Shown piece by piece: positions 39,616 to 47,976 of a stretch of 64,000 nt of DNA (within the stretch, counting starts at the first letter, position 1; each line of letters opens with the position of its first letter). Position numbers and translations under genes: made by a program. The notes below the pieces were generated by a model. It ran no database searches, had not been told where the DNA came from, and saw only the letters and a program-made list of their open reading frames with translations. This stretch comes from Candidatus Aenigmatarchaeota archaeon (lineage in GTDB: Archaea; Aenigmatarchaeota; Aenigmatarchaeia; JACPZZ01), in NCBI GenBank assembly GCA_016202815.1, contig JACQNZ010000004.1, forward strand, positions 121,522 to 185,521, given 5' to 3'.

Positions 39616-40149
39616 ATGATAAGAAAAGATATCAAGGAAACAATCAGGGATTACTTTTTCGTAAATCCGAATGCAAAACTGAGGGTCAGGCGGATAGAGA
39701 GGACGTTGGAATTGCCGCTGCCTTCTGTGATCAAATATTGCAAGGAGTTGAAGGAAGAGGGTATACTAACGACAACAAAAACAGGCGACGTCGTCTTTTA
39801 CACGTCTAACAGGGCGAACGAGGGCTTCCTGATGGAGAAAAAACTTTTTAACCTGAAACAGATCCACGCATCTGGAATTGTCGGCTGTCTGAGGGACGAA
39901 TTAAGCAACCCGGTTATAATTTTGTTCGGCTCCTACTCGAAAGGGGAGGATACGGAAAACAGCGACATAGATTTATACCTGGAGACGCCTTCCAAAAAAG
40001 CCATCAGCTTCGAGAAATTCGAAAAGGTTCTGCAAAGAAAGATACAGGTTTTCCGGCATAAAAACATCAGGGAGATAGGGAACATCGGTTTGGCAAACAA
40101 CATAGTAAACGGCATTGTGCTTAACGGATTTATCGAGGTGTTCAAATGA
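39616..40149 (+). CDS. MNT nucleotidyltransferase with N-terminal HTH (putative antitoxin)
   Basis: ILFGSYSKGEDTENSDIDLYLE. Confidence 0.85.
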   Translation: MIRKDIKETIRDYFFVNPNAKLRVRRIERTLELPLPSVIKYCKELKEEGILTTTKTGDVVFYTSNRANEGFLMEKKLFNLKQIHASGIVGCLRDELSNPVIILFGSYSKGEDTENSDIDLYLETPSKKAISFEKFEKVLQRKIQVFRHKNIREIGNIGLANNIVNGIVLNGFIEVFK

Positions 40150-40562
40150 AAGAAAGCTCGTGGAACGATTGCATCGAAGAGAATACAGCGGTAAAAATTT
40201 CCCCGGATAAGGCAAGGGCAAAATCATTGGTTGAAACCGCCGGTGAAAGGATAAAACTAATAAGCGAAGTAAACGATAAAAACTGCAATTTCGTTTTCGA
40301 GGATTATTATACTTCAATTATGGAAATGTTGCAGGCGATTGTTTTATCAAAGGGTTACAAGATAAGCAATCACGTTTGCCTTGGATATTATGTCAGGGAT
40401 GTCCTTAAAAGAACTGATTTGTACGCCTTTTTCGACGATGTAAGGTACAAACGAAATTCCCTGACCTATTATGGCAAAAGGATGGATTTTGAAACTGCCG
40501 TGCAGGCCATAGAAAAGTGCAAAAGAATAATCAAAGAAACTGAAAAAATATTCAAAGCGTAA
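40146..40562 (+). CDS. HEPN-domain protein (putative HepT-like toxin)
   Basis: ATGA overlap with the MNT gene; all-helical; RYKRNSLTYYGK near the C-terminus. Confidence 0.75.
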   Translation: MKESSWNDCIEENTAVKISPDKARAKSLVETAGERIKLISEVNDKNCNFVFEDYYTSIMEMLQAIVLSKGYKISNHVCLGYYVRDVLKRTDLYAFFDDVRYKRNSLTYYGKRMDFETAVQAIEKCKRIIKETEKIFKA

Positions 40563-40580
40563 AAAACTAATATACAACGC

Positions 40581-40611
40581 CGGTCAATACACTTCTTTGG
40601 GTTATTGACCG
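40581..40611. terminator. Hairpin, 9-bp perfect stem
   Basis: CGGTCAATA (40581-40589) / TATTGACCG (40603-40611), just downstream of the HEPN gene. Confidence 0.5.
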
Positions 40612-40690
40612 CTTTCTCCAGCCCGCCTGAGGTTATAAAAGTAGGGTGGGAGGCTCGCAGAATGCGTGAATTAATTAGTATCTTATCATT

Positions 40691-41299
40691 TTATGGGACT
40701 CGTAAAATGTGAAAAGTAATGTTGTTACACCTATCGATACCTTTCCAATTTCTATTTCCCATATTTTTCCAATCTTCCAAACAATCCTGATAAAGCTGGG
40801 TGGCAGCTAGGGTACCGTTGAAACTTGTCTGATACTTGAATTCGGTGTTGTTGATAATTGTGGCTTGTAAGTTCATTCTTTGGTTGGTTCCTGCAAGCTC
40901 TGGTAGACTGGCAGTTTCTGTTGCTTTGTTGAGTTCTATCGCGTAGAACAATGAAGTGAAAAGGAAATCTTTCAGCTCCTTATTTGCTATTTTGCCATCC
41001 ATCACACTTTTTTCCAAATTAACTGTAATTAATTTACCGTACGTCGGTTTTCCTTTGCCTGTGGAATTCAGGTATTCAACAATGTTCTGAGTTAGTTTAA
41101 GATTCTTACGTAATTCTATTATTAGACTATTCACATTCGATAGATGTTCATCAAAGTCTCTCTGTTCTTGTACTTGAATCTGGGCCGAGTATATCCACAG
41201 CGCAAACAGTATGCTTGAGATTGATAATAGTGCTGCCCAGTGTTTGTGAAACGTTCTTTTTAGATTTTCAATAAAAGAGTGATCTAAGGTGATACACAT
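40691..41299 (-). CDS. Hypothetical single-TM protein
   Basis: One N-terminal TM followed by a soluble helical domain. Confidence 0.5.
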   Translation of the reverse strand: MCITLDHSFIENLKRTFHKHWAALLSISSILFALWIYSAQIQVQEQRDFDEHLSNVNSLIIELRKNLKLTQNIVEYLNSTGKGKPTYGKLITVNLEKSVMDGKIANKELKDFLFTSLFYAIELNKATETASLPELAGTNQRMNLQATIINNTEFKYQTSFNGTLAATQLYQDCLEDWKNMGNRNWKGIDRCNNITFHILRVP

Positions 41300-41383
41300 G
41301 CCTAAGAATTACTCTGCTGGGATAAAAAGTTATCTACAGCGAAGATATTTACAAATAGTGTGGTCTGAGGAAACGGAACCAGT

Positions 41384-41476
41384 TTAATGTTTCGCCAGTT
41401 CCTTAAGTAGCTCAATGTCTTTCTTGATGACCTTCTGGGCGTTGGTTCTTAATTTCTTGATCTGTTCTTTTGTCAT
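41384..41476 (-). CDS. 30-aa small ORF overlapping the Fic stop codon
   Basis: My translation MTKEQIKKLRTNAQKVIKKDIELLKELAKH; ATG overlaps the Fic TGA (ATGA). Confidence 0.55.
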   Translation of the reverse strand: MTKEQIKKLRTNAQKVIKKDIELLKELAKH

Positions 41477-41886
41477 TTGAAATTCTCCTGAATCCATTTT
41501 CTGATCTCTGCTTTATTAGCCTTCTTGTCAGCCACTTTGACTACAAAATCAACAGCCTTTTCGTAGTCCGGTTTCAACTCCAACCCATTCTGGAGCATCA
41601 AAGTTTTGGCCAGAACGTAGGCTGTGCGTTTGTTGCCGTCCCAAAAGTAGTGTCTGATGGCTATGTCTTCGAGAATGGTCGCACCCAAAGAAATCGGGTC
41701 AGCTTTCCTTTCTATCATAGATAAGATTCTGTAAGCCAATGAATGCAGACCACCCTCATCGCGGACTCCGGGTTCGCCCCCTGACGGCAGATCTTTCTGG
41801 GTCGCGAAAATTATGTCGTTATGAATCTTTGTGATCTCTTGCACAAGAAGTTCTGTTTCCTCTTTTGTTACAACCATATTGATCAC
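41473..41886 (-). CDS. Fic/Doc family protein
   Basis: Fic motif HYFWDGNKRTAYVLAKTLMLQNG. Confidence 0.88.
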   Translation of the reverse strand: MINMVVTKEETELLVQEITKIHNDIIFATQKDLPSGGEPGVRDEGGLHSLAYRILSMIERKADPISLGATILEDIAIRHYFWDGNKRTAYVLAKTLMLQNGLELKPDYEKAVDFVVKVADKKANKAEIRKWIQENFK

Positions 41887-41968
41887 TAAATGTTAATTGG
41901 ATCATACGTCAAATAAAATCGCAATTGGGCCGCACCACCCGAACCAGTTGTCCATAGCGCGCCTGGGG

Positions 41969-42448
41969 TTAATTCATCAGAACTATCGAAAGATTCAATG
42001 TCGTCGCAAACGTTACCCATATCAGGTACGGAACCATAAGCTTCCCAGCGGTTTTGGAAATTCCGTTGAATTTTTGGATGGTTACAAATATGGCAGCCCA
42101 TAAAATTGTTATCTCCAGCAAGGCCAGAAAAGGGTTCTTTCCGCCGAAAAATATGATCGACCACAAAACATTCAATGTCAATTGAATGCCGAAGGTGTTG
42201 ATGGCGTTTCTTACTTTTTTGTTTTTCCAGCCACGCGAAAACACCAAATACGCGGATATTCCCATTAAAGCGTAGAGTATCGTCCAGACCGGACCGAAAA
42301 TCCAGTCGGGAGGGCTGAAATCCGGTTTATTTAAATCTTTGTACCAGGTGCCGATGGCCGATATTGTAAATATCGAACCTATCAGGCCTGCCACCTCGCA
42401 CACTAAAACGAAAATTGCCAAGTTGAACGGGTTGAATTTTTCTTTCAT
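41969..42448 (-). CDS. tspO: TspO/MBR family protein
   Basis: WYKDLNKPDFSPPDWIFGPVWTILYALMGISAYLV. Confidence 0.93.
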   Translation of the reverse strand: MKEKFNPFNLAIFVLVCEVAGLIGSIFTISAIGTWYKDLNKPDFSPPDWIFGPVWTILYALMGISAYLVFSRGWKNKKVRNAINTFGIQLTLNVLWSIIFFGGKNPFLALLEITILWAAIFVTIQKFNGISKTAGKLMVPYLIWVTFATTLNLSIVLMN

Positions 42449-42525
42449 CTTGATGTTTTGGAGCTTTGGGTTGATAACTTTTAATCTATCAAATTAATAA
42501 GTGTTGAAAGTATAGTATTCCATGT

Positions 42526-43092
42526 ATGCTTGGGATCGAACAAGGGGTTTTGTTATTGGATAAAGAAGAAAAACTTCCTTTTGTCAGTGTAATTGATCTT
42601 GACGGCGAGGATGCAGACCTTTCTACAAATTTCAGGAACATTTACGATGCGGAAGTCCCGATTGGCGGAACTGGAAAGGTTGACGACACGGAGCAGGTAA
42701 AGAAAATCAGGAAAATTTACAGAATGGACGGCACGCTGATCGAAGAGGCCGCCGATTTAGAGGACGACGATGAAAAGGATCGCAGGAAAAAGGCGATCTC
42801 CAAACCTGCGTATTCGAGGCCAGATGATCCTTCGCAAACGATGCGGCAAGCCGAGAAACAAGGCCGCGCCGATTATCAGCCCAGAGCCGCGGAGACTATG
42901 GCCGCGCCAGCATCAGCGTTAAACCGCCAGGCCTATGTCTGCCTTCCGGGCAGCAAGAGCGCATGTGGGACGTGCCCTGTTTACAGCCTCATGTCAAGGC
43001 CGGGTGTGGCTGATCGGTTCAATGAGCTGAGGGCTGGACGACAGTTAAGCAAAGCGTCTTATCTTAGCCAGAGATCCGGCCTGCTGCGGTAA
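42526..43092 (+). CDS. Hypothetical protein
   Basis: Charged and partly low-complexity; three Cys near the C-terminus (CLPGSKSACGTC). Confidence 0.5.
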   Translation: MLGIEQGVLLLDKEEKLPFVSVIDLDGEDADLSTNFRNIYDAEVPIGGTGKVDDTEQVKKIRKIYRMDGTLIEEAADLEDDDEKDRRKKAISKPAYSRPDDPSQTMRQAEKQGRADYQPRAAETMAAPASALNRQAYVCLPGSKSACGTCPVYSLMSRPGVADRFNELRAGRQLSKASYLSQRSGLLR

Positions 43093-43129
43093 TGCGATCA
43101 ATTTTTATTATCGAGAACAATAATATATT

Positions 43130-43288
43130 ATGGCTAATTTTAGAGACGCCGCGAGGCTCATAAGGGCAATACGCCTGCGTTCCCAGATCAGGCACTCCCA
43201 CGAAAGCGCGAGATATCGTTTACATTTAGCAAAGCAAAGCCAGCCAGCGCCCATTTCATTACCAAAATGGCTGTTTATTGAAGAATGA
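43130..43288 (+). CDS. Small Arg-rich hypothetical protein (52 aa)
   Basis: My translation MANFRDAARLIRAIRLRSQIRHSHESARYRLHLAKQSQPAPISLPKWLFIEE. Confidence 0.3.
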   Translation: MANFRDAARLIRAIRLRSQIRHSHESARYRLHLAKQSQPAPISLPKWLFIEE

Positions 43289-43378
43289 CTTCTTTTTAAG
43301 GTATAGCGACGATTTAGGTTTTATCTGTGGCTGGAATGTATTTTAATTAAAATATTATTGGCACGTTTCCAGTTCTGC

Positions 43379-43517
43379 GGGGTCGTGATGTAACCTGGTT
43401 TAGCATAGGAGCTTTGGGTGGCCCTTTCTTTCAGAAGAAAGCGCCAGCGGAAAGAAATTAAGTTGGCGGAAAGGCCAGAAAGAGCTTCATATGGGTGTTC
43501 AAATCACCCCGACCCCA
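43379..43517 (+). tRNA. tRNA-Pro(TGG) with ~64-nt intron (43419-43482)
   Basis: Acceptor GGGGTCG/CGACCCC, D ATGT/GCAT, anticodon stem GGAGC/GCTTC, TGG at 43415-43417, T-arm GGGTG-TTCAAAT-CACCC, A73. Confidence 0.88.
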
Positions 43518-43599
43518 TTGAAATGGAGTTCAAAGGGGCAATTGTAACCGATTCCATACCCGCGAAGTTCTTTTTACTAACAGAATCTAACAATATCAT

Positions 43600-44595
43600 A
43601 TGCAGCCTTTATTCGGCGTTGAAAAATACCCGCATAATTCGGCAGGGAGGAGGATGGTGACCAATGTTCCCATCGCACGTGTCGGCGAGACTGTGGGAAG
43701 CGTTGCCCGAAGGCTTTCCGTTGAAAGCAAAAATCTGGAAACAGTGGATTACATTTACGTGGTCGACAAACGCGGCCGGCTTGCCGGCGTGTTTTCGGTA
43801 AAATACCTTTTTTCAAATTCCAGGAAAACCAGGGTGGACAGCCTGATGAAAACCAAGCTGATAACTGTTTCCCCGGAGACCAACCAGGAAAAGGTTTCCG
43901 ACCTTGCCCTGATACATAAGATAAAGGACGTGCCCGTGACAAGCAGGGGAAAATTCCTGGGCGTTGTGCCGAACCACAAGATCATGGCCATACTCAACCG
44001 GTCTTTGCAGGAGGACATATTCCGCTTTGCCGGCATCCACAAATCGCATCTTGAATTCGAAAATACGCTCGAAGTCCCGTATTATAAAAGTATCGAGAGC
44101 CGTTTGCCGTGGCTGCTGGTGGGGCTTTTCGCGATAATGGCCACGGCCGTTTTCATCAATACGCTCGAAAAGACGCTGGAAAAGCACCTGATACTGGCGT
44201 TTTTCCTGCCTACGATAGTTTTTATGAGCGATGCGATAGGAACGCAGCTACAAACGCTCCTTGTCCGCGACATCGCGATACTCGGAAAAAATATACGGGT
44301 GTTCGATTATTTCACAAAACAGATGCTTATATCAGCGGTGATAAGCGTTATCTCAGGGGCTGTCGTTTTCTCTGTTGTCGCGGTTTTCTGGAAGCAGGCT
44401 TTCATAGGTTCCGTGATCGCGGCGTCGATGATGATCTCTTTCATGTTTTCCGCATTTACAGCGATGTCCATAGTATACGGATTATACAGGATGGGATCGG
44501 ATCCGGCTGTCGGCAGCGGGCCGATAGCTACTGTAGTTTCGGATGTCCTGACGATCGTTGTTTATTTCGCCGCAGCCACTGTGATGCTCGGATAA
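43600..44595 (+). CDS. MgtE-family transporter with CBS domains
   Basis: Tandem CBS then MgtE TM region (LPTIVFMSDAIGTQLQTLLVRDIAI). Confidence 0.85.
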   Translation: MQPLFGVEKYPHNSAGRRMVTNVPIARVGETVGSVARRLSVESKNLETVDYIYVVDKRGRLAGVFSVKYLFSNSRKTRVDSLMKTKLITVSPETNQEKVSDLALIHKIKDVPVTSRGKFLGVVPNHKIMAILNRSLQEDIFRFAGIHKSHLEFENTLEVPYYKSIESRLPWLLVGLFAIMATAVFINTLEKTLEKHLILAFFLPTIVFMSDAIGTQLQTLLVRDIAILGKNIRVFDYFTKQMLISAVISVISGAVVFSVVAVFWKQAFIGSVIAASMMISFMFSAFTAMSIVYGLYRMGSDPAVGSGPIATVVSDVLTIVVYFAAATVMLG

Positions 44596-44645
44596 GGGAA
44601 TAAAAACTTATATGGCCAAAAAGCCAAGAAAATATAGGTGTTTTA

Positions 44646-46094
44646 GTGGTTGTAAATAAGAGCCTGCTTCTGTCTTTTTTCGTTTGTATGGCTTTTGTGT
44701 CGTCTTTCGCAGCTGCGGCGGGCGTGGAAGTCAGCGTTACGCCTTCACAGGCCGAAGGATACAGCGGATCGGTGACAAAGTACGCGGTTACGATCAAAAA
44801 CCTCGAAAGCAAGGCTGATAGCTTCTTACTATCCTATTCAGGGACGTTTTCGTCCTGGATAACGCTTGACAAAAACCTTGTTGTGATACCGGCAGGCGGC
44901 GAGGAGACAATTTACCTTTCCGTTAACCCGCCCGTGGGCATCAACCCTTCCGTTTATCGTTACGTTGTGCGGGCGGATTCAGCAAACGACCCCACCATTT
45001 TCGGCAGCTCCGAGTTTTTCTTCACTGTTTATTTCAAATACCCAATCGTCATCAAGGACTTTAGGCTGAATGCAGCCGATTACAACCCGGGTTCTGGCAT
45101 TAATGCGATGATCAAGGTCGCTAACCTGGCTGTCACGGATTTGGAAGGGTTTTCACTGGATATAACGATAACAGACCCGTTGAACAGGCAGAGCGGATTG
45201 ACGATACCGGTGGGGGTCGGCGGATTGGAAGAAAAGACTATACAAAAAGTGATCACCCTTGAAAAACATGCTGTTGCAGGCGGTTACAAAGCTTCCGCCC
45301 AGTTGAGGGCGCAAAACGGCGAACAGGTGTCGCAGAATAAGACGTCTTTTGCTGTGAACAGCCTGTACAATGTGCTGCAGACAAAGGAGGAGCAGAAGAT
45401 TTCGTCGGGAAAGGTTGTTACGATAAAGCTTTCGAACGAGGGCAACCTGGCAGGAAGAAATATCACTGTGCGTGAGGATTTATCGAGCGTTGTTTCGTGG
45501 TTAGCCACGGCTGACACGAAACCGACGCGCACAACATCTTCGGCAGGCGATGTTACGTATTACTGGGTCGTCGATGAGCTTGCGCCCGGACAAACGGCCA
45601 GTTTTGTTTACAGGATTTCATATACGCCGGCTTATGTGATACTCGCGTTCCTGGTTGTGGGCGGTGCCGTGCTTTTTGTGCAGATGCAAAGGCCGAGGAT
45701 TTCCAAGCGCGTACTGCATGCCGGGCCCGTGCACATAGGCAAGGAGTTCACGATGACCATTGCTGTTAAAAACTCTTCGAGGCACACATTGAAATCGGCC
45801 ATTGTCCGCGACCTGATACCGTCTGTTATGAGGCTCGTGCCGCAACATGAGACATTAAAACCGCTGGTCAAGAAAACCGCTATCGGCACAGAAATGATCT
45901 GGAAGATTGGCGATGTTCAGCCGCAGGAAGAGAGGATCATAACGTACAAGCTTTCGCCGGTTATGGGTATTTTGGGAACGGTCTCCCTGCCTCGTGCATA
46001 TCTGAGGTACAGGGACGCTGATGAAAATTCCATCAAAATCGACTCAAACTATGCCGAATTGGGCGAGGTCGTGCGCGAAAGGCGAAGTGAATAG
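44646..46094 (+). CDS. Secreted/membrane NEW3-like Ig-domain protein
   Basis: Signal peptide, repeated beta modules, TM YVILAFLVVGGAVLFV, DUF11-like C-terminal module. Confidence 0.65.
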   Translation: MVVNKSLLLSFFVCMAFVSSFAAAAGVEVSVTPSQAEGYSGSVTKYAVTIKNLESKADSFLLSYSGTFSSWITLDKNLVVIPAGGEETIYLSVNPPVGINPSVYRYVVRADSANDPTIFGSSEFFFTVYFKYPIVIKDFRLNAADYNPGSGINAMIKVANLAVTDLEGFSLDITITDPLNRQSGLTIPVGVGGLEEKTIQKVITLEKHAVAGGYKASAQLRAQNGEQVSQNKTSFAVNSLYNVLQTKEEQKISSGKVVTIKLSNEGNLAGRNITVREDLSSVVSWLATADTKPTRTTSSAGDVTYYWVVDELAPGQTASFVYRISYTPAYVILAFLVVGGAVLFVQMQRPRISKRVLHAGPVHIGKEFTMTIAVKNSSRHTLKSAIVRDLIPSVMRLVPQHETLKPLVKKTAIGTEMIWKIGDVQPQEERIITYKLSPVMGILGTVSLPRAYLRYRDADENSIKIDSNYAELGEVVRERRSE

Positions 46095-46145
46095 CCGTTC
46101 GTTTGGACAAACAAGATTTTTATATTTATCCCACAATGAGATAGC

Positions 46146-46637
46146 ATGCTGGCTTACATTCTGAATGTGGAGGGGTCTGGTTACAGGCAGTCCAACGTTT
46201 TCCACCTTGATCCTGACACCAAGCTGCTAGTCCCTGTAGAACTGGACAGGATCGAAATGGTTGGATTCCCGCCTTACCCGTTCCGGTCGCACGGCGACCT
46301 GGCGCAGGTATGGCCGTATGATAGGATGCCCACCCGCGTTATTGTCGATGGCCAGCCTGCTGACAATCTAACAACAAAGCTGAAGTCCATGCCGGATGGC
46401 GCCAGCGGAATGGTGATCGGCCGGTACGACCCTCAAAAAGATTCTGCAATTTCCCGCTCGCGGGAAAGCGTTATGGATGCTGTCCGGAAAGGACGGTTGA
46501 TGGAAAAAATACGGGGGCTGGAAGGCGGGCAAACTGTCATGGCAGCTTATTTCAGGTTTTCTCCCCGGATGCTGGCAGAATCCGCGCAGTTGGAAATGGC
46601 GCTACTTGAACAGGAACCCGGTCTCCTTCGACCATAG
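46146..46637 (+). CDS. Hypothetical protein
   Basis: Intact ORF with a short-leader promoter-like AT tract. Confidence 0.5.
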   Translation: MLAYILNVEGSGYRQSNVFHLDPDTKLLVPVELDRIEMVGFPPYPFRSHGDLAQVWPYDRMPTRVIVDGQPADNLTTKLKSMPDGASGMVIGRYDPQKDSAISRSRESVMDAVRKGRLMEKIRGLEGGQTVMAAYFRFSPRMLAESAQLEMALLEQEPGLLRP

Positions 46638-47234
46638 AAGAAGGTCGAGCGCATTTAACGGGATCCCGGCATCTTTCGAGAATTTTTTCATTTTGGCCTC
46701 TATTTCCAGATATTTTTTGTCTGTCAATTGCTCGGGTATCTCGTCGATGACGTTGAACCATTTCAAATTTCGCATTATGTGCACGTCCAGTATCGCGAAT
46801 TCTTTACCCAAACCTATGTTTCTTAGAAAATGAGAAGCTTCTTTTCGCCCGAGACCGTTGACGTTCTTGATAAGCCACTCCCTTGCGCCCGCCGGCGACA
46901 GGAATTTCTTTAAGAAATCGTTAAAATTTACCTTAGTATCCATGAATCGCCCCCTCGCCTGTACTACGTATTTTGCCTTTTCATCCGGAAAGCTTATGTC
47001 GTCCATGTACTTCCTGATTTCTTCGGCGGTCCCTTTAAACAACAAACCGTTGCTTGCGAGCTGTTTTACGATGCGGTCGCACTTGACAGCCGACGAGCGG
47101 GGCGTACAGAGGCAAAAGCAAAGCTCGAGGAAGATTTTTTTATTGTCCTTTCCGTTTTGTTCAAAGTCTTCCAGGCGCGCCTGTATATCGGCTTTTTTGG
47201 ATCCGTAAAAATTTTTAAGCTCCTCTAGATCCAT
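46602..47234 (-). CDS. ogg: 8-oxoguanine DNA glycosylase/AP lyase (archaeal Ogg type)
   Basis: HhH NGLGRKEASHFLRNIG; FAILDVHIMRNL; start at 47234 avoids the tRNA overlap. Confidence 0.88.
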   Translation of the reverse strand: MDLEELKNFYGSKKADIQARLEDFEQNGKDNKKIFLELCFCLCTPRSSAVKCDRIVKQLASNGLLFKGTAEEIRKYMDDISFPDEKAKYVVQARGRFMDTKVNFNDFLKKFLSPAGAREWLIKNVNGLGRKEASHFLRNIGLGKEFAILDVHIMRNLKWFNVIDEIPEQLTDKKYLEIEAKMKKFSKDAGIPLNALDLLLWSKETGFLFK

Positions 47235-47294
47235 GATATAATCAGGTAAAAAACAAGTTATATAAGCTGATCTGGTAAATAGATTTTTAGTCAT

Positions 47295-47572
47295 CCCCCG
47301 GTAGCTCAATCTGGTAGAGTACTCGGCTGTAGTTTGGTACCGCGCAAGTTGTGCCAAGATCTGGCCGTATTCGGAAACCGAGTTGTTGGGCGTTCAAATA
47401 AGCCTTTTCTTTTGACAAAGGCTTGTGGTACAAGCCATGCATGGAAAACAGAAGTTTTCCATGAAAAGAAAAGCCTTAAGGTAAAAGAAAACCTAATGGA
47501 AGAAAAATAAATGGCCTTAAGGCAAAGGAAAACTTAGGATGGGAGAAGGCTTGGAAACTCGCCCCCGGGGGA
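47295..47572 (+). tRNA. tRNA-Tyr(GTA) with a 44-nt canonical intron (47333-47376) and ~160-nt T-loop insertion (47400-47559)
   Basis: Acceptor CCCCCGG/CCGGGGG, D GCTC/GAGT, anticodon stem CTCGG/CCGAG, T stem GGGCG/CGCCC split by the insertion, A73; BHB helix TTGG/CCGA at intron 1. Confidence 0.87.
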
Positions 47573-47628
47573 TTATTGTTTTTCCTATCCTGACATATTG
47601 TCGTCAGCTTGGTTCGGCGTAAAAATTT

Positions 47629-47799
47629 TTATAACTTGACTATCCCCAGAGTGTAAAGAACGAATAGTATCAACGCGACTACGATGACAACGGCTGGAAA
47701 TGACGATTTCCCCCGCGCTTTCCCGAAAGGGGTGCCGCAGTTCGGGCAGAAATTGGCCTTTGCTTGGCCGGTTTCGTGGCCGCATTTTGCGCATTTCAT
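47629..47799 (-). CDS. Zinc-ribbon plus single TM small protein
   Basis: My translation MKCAKCGHETGQAKANFCPNCGTPFGKARGKSSFPAVVIVVALILFVLYTLGIVKL; a different frame from the ORF-track entry. Confidence 0.75.
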   Translation of the reverse strand: MKCAKCGHETGQAKANFCPNCGTPFGKARGKSSFPAVVIVVALILFVLYTLGIVKL

Positions 47800-47823
47800 G
47801 ATTTATTTTGATTTTTTAGACTA

Positions 47824-47976
47824 TTAAACCTCTTTCATTATATGCCCGCATTGCGCGCACATGGCCCGCCCATGGGCCGGGTCTTCCATGAGCTTGTTGG
47901 AACCGCACTCCGGGCACACGCGCCTGCGAAAATCCCTTGTCACGTCAATGCGGTCGCTTTGTTTTAATGACCTCAT
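47824..47976 (-). CDS. TFIIB-type zinc-ribbon small protein
   Basis: My translation MRSLKQSDRIDVTRDFRRRVCPECGSNKLMEDPAHGRAMCAQCGHIMKEV; ATGA overlap with the upstream gene. Confidence 0.7.
   Translation of the reverse strand: MRSLKQSDRIDVTRDFRRRVCPECGSNKLMEDPAHGRAMCAQCGHIMKEV

Noticed and set aside
40617-40660. Possible K-turn or tRNA-like fold in AGCCCGCCTGAGG...GGTGGGAGGCT
   Set aside because: Stem needs a 3-nt bulge and no tRNA arms could be completed; retained only as the possible att-like repeat.
46602-47357. Full-length ogg ORF overlapping tRNA-Tyr
   Set aside because: The extra N-terminal residues are antisense translation of tRNA; the ATG at 47234 fits the Ogg family start.
47585-47794. 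69-aa minus-strand ORF in the track
   Set aside because: Wrong frame: the overlapping frame encodes a clear zinc-ribbon/TM protein (47629-47799).
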